Notes: generated by a model from the sequence alone, not told the origin. A stretch of DNA of 64,000 nt from Flaveria trinervia (GCA_025506515.1 CM046452.1:43161591-43225590); one strand, 5' to 3'; numbered from the stretch's first letter, positions 1 to 11,862 are shown. A program made the numbers and translations.

Positions 1-45
1 CTTCACCAAGATCCTTGATGGAAAAACAACTTCCAAGCCAGGTTT

Positions 46-1755
46 TTACACCTTCCATGGTTGGAATGTCGTTTCCAACAGTAGTATGTCATCAACATAC
101 AATACTAGGAAGGTTATTGTGCTCCCACTAGCCTTCTTATACACGCAAGCCTCATCAGCGTTTTTGATGAAGCCAAATTTTTTTACTTCATCATCAAAAC
201 GGTGATTCCAACTTCTTGATGCTTGTTTCAATCCATAGATTGATTTCATTAACTTGCATACTTTATTAGGATATTTTGGATCGACAAAACCTTCAGGCTG
301 AACCATATAGACATCTTCCTCAAGATATCCATTTAGGAAAGCGGTTTTGACATCCATTTGCCAAATCTCATAATCATAATGAGCTGCTATGGCAAACAAT
401 ATCCTTATAGACTTAAGCATTGCAACAGGTGAGAAGGTTTCATCATAATCAACCCCTTGAGTTTGAGTGAAACCCTTTGCTACAAGTCTAGCTTTGTAAG
501 TATCCAAGTTTCCATGCATATCGGTTTTCTTCTTGAAAACCCACTTACTTCCAACTACTTTGGAATTAAGAGGTGGCTCAACAAGTTCCCAAACTTGATT
601 GTCATACATGGATTGCATCTCAACGTTCATGGCCTCAAGCCATTTGTCACAATCCAAATTGGACACTGCATCATGATATGTGGCTGGTTCATCTGAATCC
701 ACCACATAGCATCCATCCATGAAAAATCCGTATCTTTCAGGTGGATTACTAGTTCTACCACTTCTGCGAACGTTTTGTGTGTATTGATCAACCGCTTGAT
801 CATCCTCAACATCCTCACGTTGAGTGCTAGTTTCAACCAAACGTGCATCGGGCTGTGTTTTTTGATCCTCCTCAAGATCCACTGTTCTACTGCTAGTTCC
901 TTCCATAAGGAACTTAGTTTCTAAGAACTCACCCTTTCTGGCAACAAACACCTTTTGTTCCAGTGGATCATAGAAATAATATCCCATAGAATCTCTAGGA
1001 TATCCAACAAAGATACACTTGGTGGATCGGACATCTAATTTGTTTGGGGTGGGAGTCTTAACATAAACCTCACAACCCCAGACCCTTAAGTACGATAGGG
1101 ATGGAACTCTTCCATGCCATATCTCAAAAGGTGTCTTTTCCACCTTTTTGGTTGGGGCCATATTCAGAATACGGCCCGCGGAGAGCAAAGCGAAACCCCA
1201 AAATGATAGAGGTAATGTGCTTCTAGCCATCATAGATCGAACCATATCCAATAAGGTTCGATTCCTCCTCTCAGACACACCATTATGTTGTGGTGTTCCA
1301 GGTGGAGTGAGTTGTGAGACAATCCCACAACTCCTAAGATGATCTTGAAAAACATCACTTAGGTATTCGCCACCTCTATCGGTGCGGAGAATTTTAATTG
1401 ACCTGTTGAGTTGATTTTCTACTTCATTCTTGAAGATTTTGAACATTTCAAAAGCTTCATCTTTGTGCCTTAATAAGTACACATACCCATAGCGACTATA
1501 ATCGTCGATAAAGGTAATGAAGTATCTTTCACCATTCCTAGTCATTGGCTTAAAAGGACCACATACATCCGAATGTATGATACCTAATAAATCTTTTGCC
1601 CTTTCGTTAGTTCCACTAAAGGGTGCCTTAGTCATTTTACCTTGTAAACAAGATTCACATACATCAAATGAATCATATTCATTTGTTTTTAAAGACCGTT
1701 CTTTTGAAGTGTTTGTATACGTTTCTTGTTTATATGACCAAGACGGCAATGCCAA
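46..1755 (-). pseudogene. copia A pol: integrase and N-terminal RT, frameshifted
   Basis: Encodes the integrase and the first part of reverse transcriptase, which insert and copy the element. Visible in order: end of the HHCC zinc-binding region (CESCLQGKMTKAPF), integrase core with HSDVCGPF (first Asp), LRTDRGGEY (second Asp) and GVSERRNRT (Glu), the post-core FGYPRDSMGYYFYD-type segment, and RT with QMDVKTAFLNG, YGLKQASR and YVDD. The HHCC start (WHCRLGHINKKR, about 1690-1750) is in another frame because a T present in sister copy A' is missing near 1693. A second one-base loss near 80 shifts the frame just after YVDD. Otherwise the frame is open for about 560 codons, so decay is modest. 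Certain as copia pol; the finer lineage is not assigned. Confidence 0.92.
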
Positions 1756-1868
1756 AGGTAGGTATCACTCAAATCTAATTTGAGTCTTTTGGTGGTTGCT
1801 TGGTATATTGAGCTATCATATGTTGTTTCTCATGAACCAATTCATAAATACCATTACAAGGTATGGCC

Positions 1869-3124
1869 TTAAAATAAAATATGATTTAAAGAAACATGAA
1901 TATCATTGTCAACAAACTTGAAATCATAATCATATTGTCTTAAACGGGAAACAGAAATTATGTTCCTAGTCAAACTAGGAGCATATAATACATTATATAA
2001 AATGACTTCCAAACCACTTGGAAGCTTCAAAATGTAGTCTCCTTGGGCTTCAACGTGAACCTTTGCACCATTGCCCATGAATAGACTTATTTCCCCTTTT
2101 GCATAATGCTCATTTCTTTTGAACCCCTGCAATAAATTGCAAATGTGAGTTCCACATCCGGTATCTAATACCCATGTGTTAGAAGAAATAACATTTAGTT
2201 CAACATGTATCATGTAAATTATACCTGAGGTTTGCCCTGCATCCCTCTTTTCTCTCAACTCTTTGAGATAGACTGGACAATTTCTCATCCAATGCCCTAT
2301 CTCACCACATTTGAAGCATGGGTCGTTTACAGCAACCTTTTGCTTCTTTTCCTTGGGCTTCGGAGGTTCCGCCCTAACAACCATCTTCCCCTTTCTTCCA
2401 ACGTGCCCCTTTCCTTTTGCAACATTTGCCTTAGGAGGGGGTAGAGACCTCTTTCTTCTCCCACCTTCATTAATGGTGAGAACGGGTAAAACCCTTTTAC
2501 CCATTCCCGCCTCAGCTGATTTGAGCATCGAATGAAGTTCATTTATGCTCTTGTCCCATCCGTTCATGTTGTAATTCATGACGAATGCCTCAAACCTTTT
2601 AGATAGGCCATTAAGGATCAAATCTGTGGCCAACTCCTTTGAGACAGGACAATTTAGCCTTTGAAGGCGGTCGATGTGGCTTTTCATCTTAAGAACATAA
2701 GACGAAACTGATTGGGATTCTTCCATCCGACATGCATGAAGCGCTCGAACCGTTTCGAAGCGCTCCACTCTAGCTTGCTGCTGGAACGTTTCCCGCAACT
2801 GAGTGATCATGTCATAGGCTCCATGGAGCTCATACTCCTTTTGGAGTTCGGGTGTCATACTTGCTAACATTAAGCAAGAGACTTGGACGGAGTCTTCCAC
2901 ATATTTAACCCAATCATTATAGGCCTCCACATCCTCCTCGTTAGGTTCATCGGGGATGGGATCATCAAGAATGTAGGCCCGCTTTTCTTGCTTGAGAACA
3001 ATTCTCAAGTTGCGGTACCAATCCATGAAGTTGTTAGGTGTTAGACGATCCCTTTGAAGGATCGCCCTAAGAGATTGGTTTTTTGGTTTGGTACATCGTT
3101 ATTAGCGTTGGTGTGGTCGGCCAT
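1869..3124 (-). pseudogene. copia A gag and protease
   Basis: Gag packages the RNA and the protease processes the polyprotein. I place the start at the ATG complementary to 3122-3124 (MADHTNANND); a frameshift about 50 bases on puts the main frame (from MDWYRNLR, 3026) out of phase. The main frame holds the UBN2-type gag domain (RVERFETVRALHACRMEE.. to ..LNGLSKRFEAF), a basic stretch and one perfect zinc knuckle CFKCGEIGHWMRNC. The retropepsin active site WVLDTGCGTHIC follows, then LSVSRL near the end of the frame. Sister gag A' aligns throughout. Confidence 0.9.
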
Positions 3125-4533
3125 CTACAAGATTTTACAAAGTTCCATTTTAGTAATCGTTGATATAATTATATATTTCATTTATTAATACCCTTTACGT
3201 CTCATGGACTATTAATAAAAAAAATTTTTTTTAGAATCCAACGTTATATTTAAATATTGGTTAGGTGACCTTTATCCCATTATTTAAATAAACAAGGTAG
3301 CCAAAAATGACAATTGCAACCCATTGCAACTTCTAATGGTATGGGATCGTTTGAACATCTTATGTTTATAACGGCATGTTTACCCCATCAACACCTTTTA
3401 TAAAACACATTTTAGGTGATCCATTCAATATATTTTATAAATCAAGTCGTCCTACTTACACACACGTGTGAGTTTACCACATAAGTGGTTAGGTGACCTT
3501 TATCCCACAAACATGGCATTATCACCTCAAGTTACAAGTTCCCTCAAAGTGGTTAGGTGACCTTTATCCCACTAAGAGTTTGCAAGTAACCTAAGTGTTG
3601 TGTAAAAGGATGGTGTTTAACTTGTTTCTCAAAAGGGATTTTTAATTTCACAATTCTGTTTTAGAAAAGACCATGTACTATATGATTGTATGCATTCAAT
3701 CATATGGTATCCTTTTGGTTCTTTTAAATAAAACCCATTTTATTTTGCAAACCATTAACTCCTTTTATAGACCCATTTAATTTTGCTTAATGATTTGAGA
3801 ACCAATTTTTGTAATAGCTTGTTCTAGTTGATGGTTTGTTAATGATCCAAATATCCAAAACAAAACAACATCATAAGCATTCAACAAGCATAACCAAACA
3901 AACATATATGCATAACAAAGCATACTAAATTGAGCACACTTGTTTAGCCAAAACAAGTGTGTCAAAAGGTCTTGTCCTAAGGGTTAAGAACATGACACAT
4001 GGTTGACAAAAGGAACTCCCACTTGAATCCACATCTTCAAGCATCCTCTTTGTCCATCCTTTCTTCAAGTCTTGATTTTGAGCATCCTTACAAATATCAA
4101 TCCTAATACATTTTTCTAGTAAAAAAAACTAATCTATTTATTACATACCATATGAATAAATAAATTACAAAACCAAGACTTGAAACATAAAATAAACTTT
4201 TACATAACCAAATGAATATAACATGATAACCAATCAAACAATCCACAAGGTCTAGGCTTTGTTATGCATAAACAAACATCATATCCAAAAAAAACACAAG
4301 AGAATCGATTTTGGCAGCCCCTTAGCCCATGTTCTTGGCCAACATAAACCAAGAACAAATGGGTTTAGAACATACAAACATCTTAGAGTTTTAAAGATCC
4401 TTATATGCATAAAGAGGCATCTTTAAAACATCAAAAGGGGTGACCAAAACAGCCTCTAACTCACGGGTATGTGGTGTCAAACACCACAAAACCGTGAACA
4501 AGCAAGAAAATACATGTATGCATTCGTATAAGT
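3125..4533 (-). other. untranslated leader of copia A
   Basis: No gene. This is the stretch between the primer-binding site and gag. It is AT-rich with many stops in all frames and carries three copies of a 20-nt motif (see 3260-3571). The matching leader of A' is at 44259-45697; the motif is better kept than the sequence around it. Confidence 0.8.
3260..3571 (-). repeat. three copies of a 20-nt leader motif in copia A
   Basis: GTTAGGTGACCTTTATCCCA occurs at 3260-3279, 3488-3507 and 3552-3571, each preceded by G on the plus strand. It contains the palindrome GGTGACC. The same motif occurs three times in the leader of A' (44377-44396, 44605-44624, 44669-44688) with similar spacing. Confidence 0.9.
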
Positions 4534-4547
4534 GGCTCTTGATGCCA
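4534..4547 (-). other. primer-binding site of copia A (tRNA-iMet type)
   Basis: The minus strand reads TGGCATCAAGAGCC, close to the TGGTATCAGAGC complement of plant initiator tRNA-Met. It lies one base from the LTR boundary at 4549, the expected place. Confidence 0.75.
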
Positions 4548-4548
4548 T

Positions 4549-5465
4549 TGTGGGGTTTTAACAAGTTTATCAAAGCTCATAAAACATTATATATGAGAAA
4601 CGCAGCGGAAAATAGGTTTTAAAACATGTTAATAATCTGTTATTAAACCCATTTAATAAGCAACCCCAAACCATGGATCATTATACGAATATCATACAAA
4701 GTAAAGAACATAAGAAGGTAACAAGAAACCTTTAGGGCTGCTGGAAAACGAGATTAAAAGGTTATAGGATGAGTTTTTGGCTGAAACTTCAATGTAGAAG
4801 CCCTCAAGATGACATACCCCAAGCCCCAACAAAACACCCTCTTGCTAGGCTTTGAACACCAACTTGTAGTACCCTTCTCCTTGTGGAACTTTTCAGCCAA
4901 GAACCTTTCTTGTGAGCTGAAAATCCTTTTCTTTGCTTCAAAATTCCGAAAATTTTGAGAGAGAGAGAGAGAGACCTCTTGTGTGTGTAGGTTGAGTGTG
5001 AAAATGGAAGTGTGTGAATGGATTGATTGCAAGTGCTTAGAAGAAACAAAAGGAAATTCCCAGATTTTTAAACCAAGGGGCGGCCGAATGCCCTTATTAT
5101 CCCCTCTCATTTGATAATTTTTTTTAACAATTATACTCTTGCATTCCACCTTTTATAAAATTAAACCATTTTAATTTTATAGTACTTACACATTATCATT
5201 TGTTATTGTCTAACTAACTTAAACAATGAACAAGAAATCCCTCATGAACAAATCAATATATATATAATGATGTTCATCTACAAAAGCAATAATCTAGAAA
5301 ATCCAATTTTCTAAATTGGTGTCATTACTTATTTGTATGATCCTATCAACAAATAAATTATTTTTTTCGGTTTTGTTTGGCTTGTTATTGGGTATGACCC
5401 GACTTGGATCATATCACACTAGCCACATCAATTTAATATGAATCTTGGGCAGATCAATTCCTTCA
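4549..5465 (-). repeat. 5' LTR of copia A
   Basis: 917 bp. The left end is set by the primer-binding site, the right end by alignment to the A' LTR end (GGGCAGATCAATTCCTTCA against GGGCATATGAAATCATACA). It begins TG and ends CA. It has a TATA box TATAAAAGG on the minus strand near 5150-5159 and a (GA)9 run at 4957-4974. Overlapping short open frames here are LTR noise, not genes. Confidence 0.85.
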
Positions 5466-5659
5466 AACTGATAAATGGAAATTTCAGGAACAAAACATGA
5501 CGATTTGTGTAAATCACAATGGGGGTAAGGATTAAAACAAGTTTGGTTTATGAAAATGCTTTAGTTTATGCTCCTCCTAGTACTTCTGTTATTCACCAAT
5601 GTTTGATTCCACATATTTCATATGATTTCATTCAACAGATACTAACAGTTTTTTGCAGG

Positions 5660-6440
5660 TTTAGAAGGTGTGAATCCTAAGGACGTGCGTGAGGAGCATG
5701 GTTATGGACCGACGAGTGGGCTTGGATGCAATAGTTTTAATACACATAAACCTCAATGTTCTATTTTAGATTATAGTTATAGTTCAGGTAACATTTTTCT
5801 TTCATAAAAGTCTATCTCAGACATTGACTTCGTATGTTCTAATGGTTGTTCCACTTCTTTCTTAAATGATTTAAGATGTAATGATGATGCTTCTAATGCT
5901 TGTGTGAATGAATTTGTGAATGATTCTGTTATTGAGTGTAAAGATAAAACATTAAATAATTGCTTTGAAAAATTCTTTTCTCATCACATTCCGTTATTTA
6001 CCCTAATTAAATTTTCATTATCTAATGAAGGGTAATATCATCTTCTAGTGCAAATACAAGTGGTACAAGTACCATATGTACTTCAAATGATGATGCATCA
6101 ACATCTGTAAATAATCATTATTTAAAAGACAAGATTAGAACCAGAGAAATGCACGAGACATATACAATGATGATGATTCTAGCTTATCTGAGTGTGATGA
6201 TGAAATATACATAGATAGAATTCTTGATTTGTTGCATAATAGACCTAGATTAAAATCCCATTGCTTTAGATGCGATAAAGATTGTCATGTAGTTAAAAAC
6301 TGTCCTAAGCTTCATCCTAGACATGTTCATAAGAATTCTTTTGGCAATAGATTAACTCACATTGTTAATAGTTCTTTTGTAAAAATCTTCTATTCCTAAA
6401 CCTAAAGTTGTTCAAACTTGGGTTCCTGTTTCAACTAGTT
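5660..6440 (+). pseudogene. copia G gag remnant with zinc knuckle
   Basis: From about 5660 one frame is nearly open to 6030, with one stop near 5806, and is rich in Asn, Asp and Cys. A shifted frame near 6260 has CFRCDKDCHVVKNC, an exact C-X2-C-X4-H-X4-C knuckle, though with Asp-Cys where Gly-His context is usual. A PKPKVVQTWVP-like segment follows near 6400. This order is usual for the C-terminal part of copia gag. The N-terminal gag domain is not recognised, so it is either lost or lies beyond A. Confidence 0.6.
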
Positions 6441-6489
6441 AAATTCATTTCTCTATTTTTGCAAGAGTCATCCACTAAATCTGTAAATA

Positions 6490-6985
6490 GTTTTTGGCAT
6501 GTTAATGCCCTAGACATATGACCCGGTTGAAAGATTTATCGATAAATTATAGAAATATCAATGGAGGGTATGTAGCATTCGCTGGTGACAAGAAAGGTGG
6601 TAAGATGATTGGTCAAGGTGAAGTATCAAATAGCTCTCTCACTTTGGAGAAAGTCATTATGCTAGAGCTTGCATTCAATCTTTTGAGCGTCTCTCAGATT
6701 TGTGACAAAGATATTCCGGTTTTATTCCTCTCCAATGATGTTTATTCCTGAAATCCGGGTTTACTATTCCTGAAGAGATGGTGCTCATCCTCTCAGATGA
6801 GTGTTACTTCGTTATTTATTCATCCTCTTAGAAAGCTTATCGAGTGTATAACAAGAGAACACGTATTGTGCAAGAGTCATTTAATGTTGATTGGCAAGAA
6901 TCTAATTCTTTTGATGTCTAGACTGAACCTGCATGGTTCTTTGACTCAAATATTGTTTTCAACTCCTTCAATCTTCCAGTTTTGA
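6490..6985 (+). pseudogene. copia G protease/pre-integrase piece fused to post-integrase piece
   Basis: 6518-6751 reads RLKDLSINYRNINGGYVAFAGDKKGGK..NLLSVSQICDKDIPVLF, the stretch between protease and integrase of plant copia. After about 6800 a shifted frame reads KAYRVYNKRTRIVQESFNV, which normally lies beyond the integrase core. The HHCC zinc region and the D,D,E core, normally several hundred bases, are absent between them. G therefore lost its integrase by an internal deletion. Confidence 0.75.
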
Positions 6986-7379
6986 TACTTATGCGTCCTT
7001 CTCCAATGTTCAAATGAACATTATTCTTCCAGAACCATTACTTCAAGTTCCTCAAGATCCTCAAGTGCCTCCAGTTCCTTCCTATTCATCATCTGACCAT
7101 CCAATCTCAATTGACCTTCCATCTTCTTCATTATTTAACATTCCACCCCACCTACTTCGACATATATCCTTCAACACCAACCTCTACTCAATCTTAAACC
7201 TTTCCATTATCACAACGTGATCAACCCGTTCCATCTTCTTCTCCATCATCTACACAATCTAAATCCTGTAGCCCACCTCAATCCAATCCATTACCTTTAA
7301 CAACTGATTTCAAATCATTGAAGGATCATCCTCATGATAACATAATTGGATCAATTACTAATGGTGTTAGGATGTGAAG

Positions 7380-8036
7380 TCAATCTGGTTTGATAAACGT
7401 GTGCTTATTCTCTTGTTTTATATCCCAAATTGTTCTAAAGAATGTTCATGCAGCTCTTCAGGATCCATTTTGGGTTGAGTCCATGCAATTGGAGATTCAA
7501 TAATTTTGGAAACTCAAAGTGTGGATGCTTGTTGATCTTCCACCAAACAAATTCCTAATAGGCACGAAATAGGTGTTCAAGAACAAACATGATGATCATG
7601 GTATTGTAGTAAGGAATAAGTCCAGGTTGGTGGTTCACGGATTTGCCCAAGAAGAAGGGATTGACTACACGAAAGTCTTTCCTCCCGTAGCCCAATTCAA
7701 AGTCTGTGTTTCTTGCTCAGCATGATACAAATGGATATTAAATGTGTCTTTCTTTTGGTGACATTTATAAGGAGATATATGTGTGTTAACACCAGGGTTT
7801 GAGGATGCAGACTTTCTAGATAAGGTTTACAAACTTGATAAATCTCTCTACGCATTACATCAAGCTCCTTACATTGGTATGAGACTTTAACTAATATCTT
7901 TTGAGTAATCGTGACACTATCGATATGACTTATTCAAGAAAGAGGTGGATGGTGAGATGCTAACTATGCAAGTTTATGTTGATGAAATTTTTTTGGCTCC
8001 ACCAATCCCAAGCTTTGTAGAGAATTCAAGGAGGTC
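7380..8036 (+). pseudogene. copia G reverse transcriptase, heavily broken
   Basis: Scattered frames give a KNVHAALQDPFWVE-like segment, a PPNKFLIGTK-like segment, VHGFAQEEGIDYT, QVYVDEIFLA-like sequence near 7970-8000 and LCREFKEV. The catalytic YVDD seems to read YVDE at about 7976-7990. Many stops and indels; no product is possible. Confidence 0.6.
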
Positions 8037-8911
8037 ATGAGAAGTCGATTTGATATGAGCATGATGGAGGAGATGTGCTTTTTCTTGGGTTTGCAAGTTG
8101 ATCAAAAGCCTGAAGGAATTCTTATTCACCAGGAAAAGTATATCAAAGAAATTCTTAAGAAATTCAAAATGGAAGAAGATTCTTCTAAATTAATACCATT
8201 CGTGACCAAACATGCCTCACTCAAGACAAGAACAGGAAATCTGTTGATCCTCATCTATACAAATCCATGATCAGTTCCCTAATGTATTTCACAGTAAGTC
8301 ATCCAGACATCACTTTTGCTATAGGATATTGTGCTCAATACCAATATGACCCTAAGGAGTCTTATGAGAAAGCAGTGAAACGAATTTTTCATTATCTACA
8401 AGGCTCTTCTTGTTTGGGTCTTTGGTATCCTAATGGTGGAAACTTTGAGTTGCATGCTTACTCTGATAGTGATTTCAATGGTTGCTGGTTAAATAGAAAA
8501 TCTATCAATGGAGGTTATAAATATCTAGGAAACTATTTGGTATCATGGCTGAGCAAGAAACAAACTACTATGTCACTTTCCACGGGAGAGGTAGAGTATA
8601 TCACTACTTCAAGTTGTTGCTCTCAAGTGCTGTGGATACAACATCAGATGATTGACTACGAAATCAATTTTCTCCATACTCCATTATTACGTGACAATGA
8701 AGCAGCCATTGGAATCGCAAAGAATCCAATTCATCATTCCTGCACCAAGCATATCGAGACAAGGATTCACGCAAACTGTGATGCTCAAGAGAAAGGTTTT
8801 ATTGATACTATTCCTACTGACACTAAAAATCAAAAGGATCTTTTCACCAAAACATTCGATAAACCTCATTTTTATGAATTGATCTCCATGTTAGGATTGA
8901 TATTTTTTTAA
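8037..8911 (+). pseudogene. copia G RT thumb and RNase H
   Basis: 8037-8270 encodes SRFDMSMMEEMCFFLGLQV and HQEKYIKEILKKF, the end of RT. A one-base shift near 8230 moves the frame to 8267-8911, which is open for 214 codons: MISSLMYFTVSHPDITFAIG, LGLWYPN, AYSDSDFNGC (RNase H Asp), STGEVEYI (Glu), DNEAAI (Asp), KHIETR. It ends at a natural-looking stop after GLIFF. This is the best-kept part of G, with the RNase H acidic residues still present. Confidence 0.85.
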
Positions 8912-9336
8912 AACCTTTTCTTAATTGTCTTATGTAAATATTGCATATAAACTTTTTCTATTCTTGTTCTTTCCTTCTTTTATTTTTAAGTTCCATAGTC
9001 TTTCATTATTTTATATTAAAAAATGAAACGACTGACAGACATTTTTGTAGAAATATCTCTTATCTTGCTAACTCATAGAAATTTCAAGGGAGAATAACTT
9101 TAGTTTATCTGTCTTTCTTGCATAATAAAGTTTTTGATTGCCTGAAAGATTTGAAGGAGGTCAACGGTCTTGTGTTGGGATGTGTATGATAGGCTCATCC
9201 AGATTGCGAAGTAGACAATGATCATGTGGCTAAACTAATAGGATAAGAAGCTTATTGACTTGGAATATCCCCTTGACATTCGAGCCTTCATAAAGTTACA
9301 TGTCCTTGTTCAAAATGAGTTGAGAGCGTAATGGCT
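8912..9336 (+). other. 3' untranslated remainder of copia G
   Basis: No coding sequence recognised. A purine stretch, TTTCAAGGGAGAATAA near 9072-9087, may be the polypurine tract, which would put a 3' LTR start shortly after it, but no partner LTR exists in the window to test this. Confidence 0.4.
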
Positions 9337-9564
9337 CTATTCTTGATGTTTTTCAAAGAAGTTTGTGTCAATAGTGCTTCTTGCTAGCTTTATTGTGTTA
9401 AGAAGATTCATCCTGTACACTATCATGTGCTTTATCTCCTCTGCTATGTATGAATATTGACCTGGAGTGATGATCTTCTCTATTACACGTAAGTATAAAC
9501 TTGGAGCTCTCATCAACACATCATGATAATCTTCTCTCTTATACGTAAGTATAACCTGAAGGTC
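9337..9564. repeat. unassigned sequence with an imperfect ~58-bp direct duplication
   Basis: About 9467-9522 and 9525-9580 align as two imperfect copies, each with ATCTTCTCT..TA.ACGTAAGTATAA..GGAGCTCTCAT or a near variant. The second copy touches the end of recognisable element F. A 60-codon open frame (minus strand, 9337-9519) matches nothing I recognise. It marks the broken edge of F. Confidence 0.5.
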
Positions 9565-10167
9565 TCATAAGATAAGTCAAATGACCGCCACAAGATTTTC
9601 ATTTCCACTTTTGTCTTTGACTTCCAAGTTAAATTCTTGAAGTAAGAGCACCCATTTGATAAGCCTCGACTTGGTATCCTTTTAAGTCATAAGGTACCTC
9701 AAAGCAGCATGATTAGAATATACAATTACTTTAGTACCTAATAAATATTATCTAAATTTATCTCAAGCAAAAACAATAGCTAAAAGCTCCATTCTGTGGT
9801 TGAGTAATTGCTTTGAGCACGGTCCAAGGTTCTTGAAGCATAGTAGATCACATGTGGTACTCGATCCTTCCTTTGACCTAATACCGCTCCTACCGCATGA
9901 TTGTTTGCATCACACATGATCTCGAAAGGTAAACTCCAATCTGAAGATTGGATTATTAGTGCACTAACCAATGATGTCTTCAAGGTATCAAAGTCTTGCT
10001 TGCATGCTTCAAAAAACACAATGATACATCTTTTTGTATAATCTCACACATTGGTCTTGTAATCATGGAAAAATCTTTGGTAAAATCCTGCATGACCAAG
10101 AAAATAATGCACTTCGCGCACACTATTAGGATAAGGTAAAGATTTCATAACATCAGTTTTTTTTCTT
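9565..10167 (-). pseudogene. Athila-like F: RT end and RNase H
   Basis: Reading leftward: VREVHYFLGHAGFYQRFFHD (RT connection, about 10060-10130), then 9780-10019 FEACKQDFDTLKTSLVSA..SDWSLPFEIMCDANNHAVGAVLGQR..HVIYYASRTLD, the gypsy RNase H with its first Asp (MCDAN). The frame then continues with stops through LLGTKVIVYSNHAALRYL and WVLLLQEFNLEVKDKSG to about 9565. The right edge is the insertion site of C. Integrase should follow but is not there. Confidence 0.85.
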
Positions 10168-10172
10168 TATCA
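10168..10172. repeat. target-site duplication of chromovirus C (TATCA)
   Basis: TATCA immediately left of C, matching TATCA at 19013-19017 immediately right of it. Confidence 0.9.
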
Positions 10173-11862
10173 TGTAAGGCCCTATTCTCGGGACGCTCAC
10201 AACTGGCCAATCATTGCACATAAAACATATATTACATTCAACTTAAATATACACTGTAGCAGAAACATTCAAAATGACATTTCATTTCATTATAAATGCT
10301 TTGGCAAAATATTACATCGTTATCACATTACAAAATACTTGTTGCATTACATCACAAAAGCATTATTAAAATGGATGCCATCCGAAAACGAGCCAAGTAG
10401 CCGCCCTGTGCCATCCTCAGCAACCTCTACCTGCCAACTAGAAATACATAAAAGTCAGTGTTACTGAGTGAGTTCTAGTTTTCAAATAAAACATACTTTA
10501 TCTTTCGTTTAAAACCGTTCCTTACAATCGTACGTAATCATGCATTATACGTACACATAGATAATACCATTATTCTCTTCATTACTAATTCATTCATTCC
10601 ATTTATACATCGTTATATCTTTACTTTCATTCGAACCAATGCCATGTGCCTCACCCCACTGTCATGCATAAAGCGGGTATTAGGCCTGAGGTCTTTCAAA
10701 GACCCCGAACATTGTGCACGAAGCTGACTCCAGTACCTAGGGTAAGCAGAAAGGGTCCCATTCATATGGTTAATCACAAGGATTGAACCCCAATGTGCAT
10801 CTTTCTGGGGTAATTAACCCGCACACATTGAGCTAACACCCTTCATTGGGTGCGAACCTCCATACATATGCTTAATCACACGATCAAGCCCCAGTGTGCA
10901 TCCTTCTGGGGTAGCTAACTCGCACACGGTTGAGCTAACCCCATTCATTGGGTATGAACCTCCATACATATGCTTGCAAGCTTTTCATACTTTCATTCAT
11001 TCATTAATGCATGCATTCTTTCATTACGTTCCTCTTTTCATTATCTTCCACTTTACGTTACATAATACTTTCATTTCATTCATTAACATTCAATTGAAAG
11101 CCACGAGAAAATAATCATACATAACAGGAACATAACCTTAAACATACAACATCACCATACAAGGCACCATCACACATGCATAACATACATCGTACACACC
11201 ATCATGCATAACATCATCATCATCAACACCTTATATCATTCATGCCCATCACATCATTTTTTACTTCAAAAAGTCAACTTACATAGCCCCCGGGAACATC
11301 CCAAGTCAAAGCCTACTTTACATTTTCCCCAAAAAGTTAGAAAATATTCAAAGTCCTTAGGCACATGAGCACTATCCAGGTGTATGAGCACTATGCAGGC
11401 GCATGACCTTTCAGGCGCATGGGCCATTTTAAGGTAAAAAGGGGGTTCTAGAACTCACCTTGGCAGCCTCTTCGGGTAAGACTTGCTTCAAAACCCGATT
11501 GCTACAAGTTCTTACCTAGAAACCCACTTGAACACATCCCTGAACACACACAAACACACATAAGCATACAATCGAGGATAAAACCAGTTAAGAACACTTA
11601 AAAACCATGAATTCTTACCTTGAATTCGCACTTTTGCACTTCTTCTTCTTCAAACCCGAGCTCTGCTCTTTCTCTCTCTAGAATCCGTGTCAAAAGGTAG
11701 AAAAGTGGCATGGCATGGGCACCCATGCTACTTTTATACAAAATAGTTAGATTTTGTACCTTTTACATATTTAACCCCTCAACTTGGGTTAAATAGCATA
11801 TCTTTCTTTTCCTTCACTTTATTCTTTCTTTCTTTGTTTTTATAAATAATCGGGTGTTACTA
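10173..11862 (-). repeat. 3' LTR of chromovirus C
   Basis: About 1690 bp, beginning TGTAAGGCCC and ending GTTAC-TA, where the usual CA is mutated. It is some 460 bp shorter than its partner, mostly because the array of GCGCATGAG-type repeats present at 18060-18360 is reduced to four or five units near 11360-11430. A TATA box TATAAAAG is intact on the minus strand at 11731-11738. It holds a ~105-bp tandem duplication (10758-10964). Confidence 0.88.
10758..10964 (-). repeat. ~105-bp tandem duplication inside C LTR
   Basis: Two copies, 10758-10858 and 10859-10964, each with a CATATG..TTAATCACA..CCCCA.TGTGCATC.TTCTGGGGTA block and a GAGCTAAC..TTCATTGGGT..GAACCTCC block. The right LTR of C has the same duplication at about 17448-17650. 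The related solo LTR E has a single copy. Confidence 0.8.

Larger units (their letters stand above)
1..5465 (-). mobile_element. Ty1/copia element A, 5' half (continues left of window)
   Basis: Minus-strand copia retrotransposon cut by the left window edge. Read right to left it has a 5' LTR (4549-5465), a primer-binding site (4534-4547), a 1.4 kb leader with a thrice-repeated 20-nt motif, gag-protease, integrase and the start of reverse transcriptase. RNase H and the 3' LTR lie outside. It is the same family as A' (38499-46758), to which it aligns along gag, integrase, RT and leader, but it has its own frameshifts, so it is an independent older copy. The five bases after the LTR (AACTG, 5466-5470) would be the TSD, but the partner is not in the window. 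Confidence 0.93.
5466..9336 (+). mobile_element. degenerate Ty1/copia element G
   Basis: Plus-strand copia remnant between A and the broken end of F. Recognisable in order: gag with zinc knuckle, protease/pre-integrase region, a post-integrase segment, RT pieces, and a well-kept RT/RNase H end at 8911. No LTR pair could be defined; the 5' side is covered or replaced by A and the 3' side fades into unassigned sequence. The whole integrase core is missing. It is older than A judging by its many stops. Confidence 0.8.

Noticed and set aside
4754..5149. 131-codon open frame on the minus strand as a host gene
   Set aside because: It lies inside the A LTR and reads through a GA microsatellite; no domain is visible.
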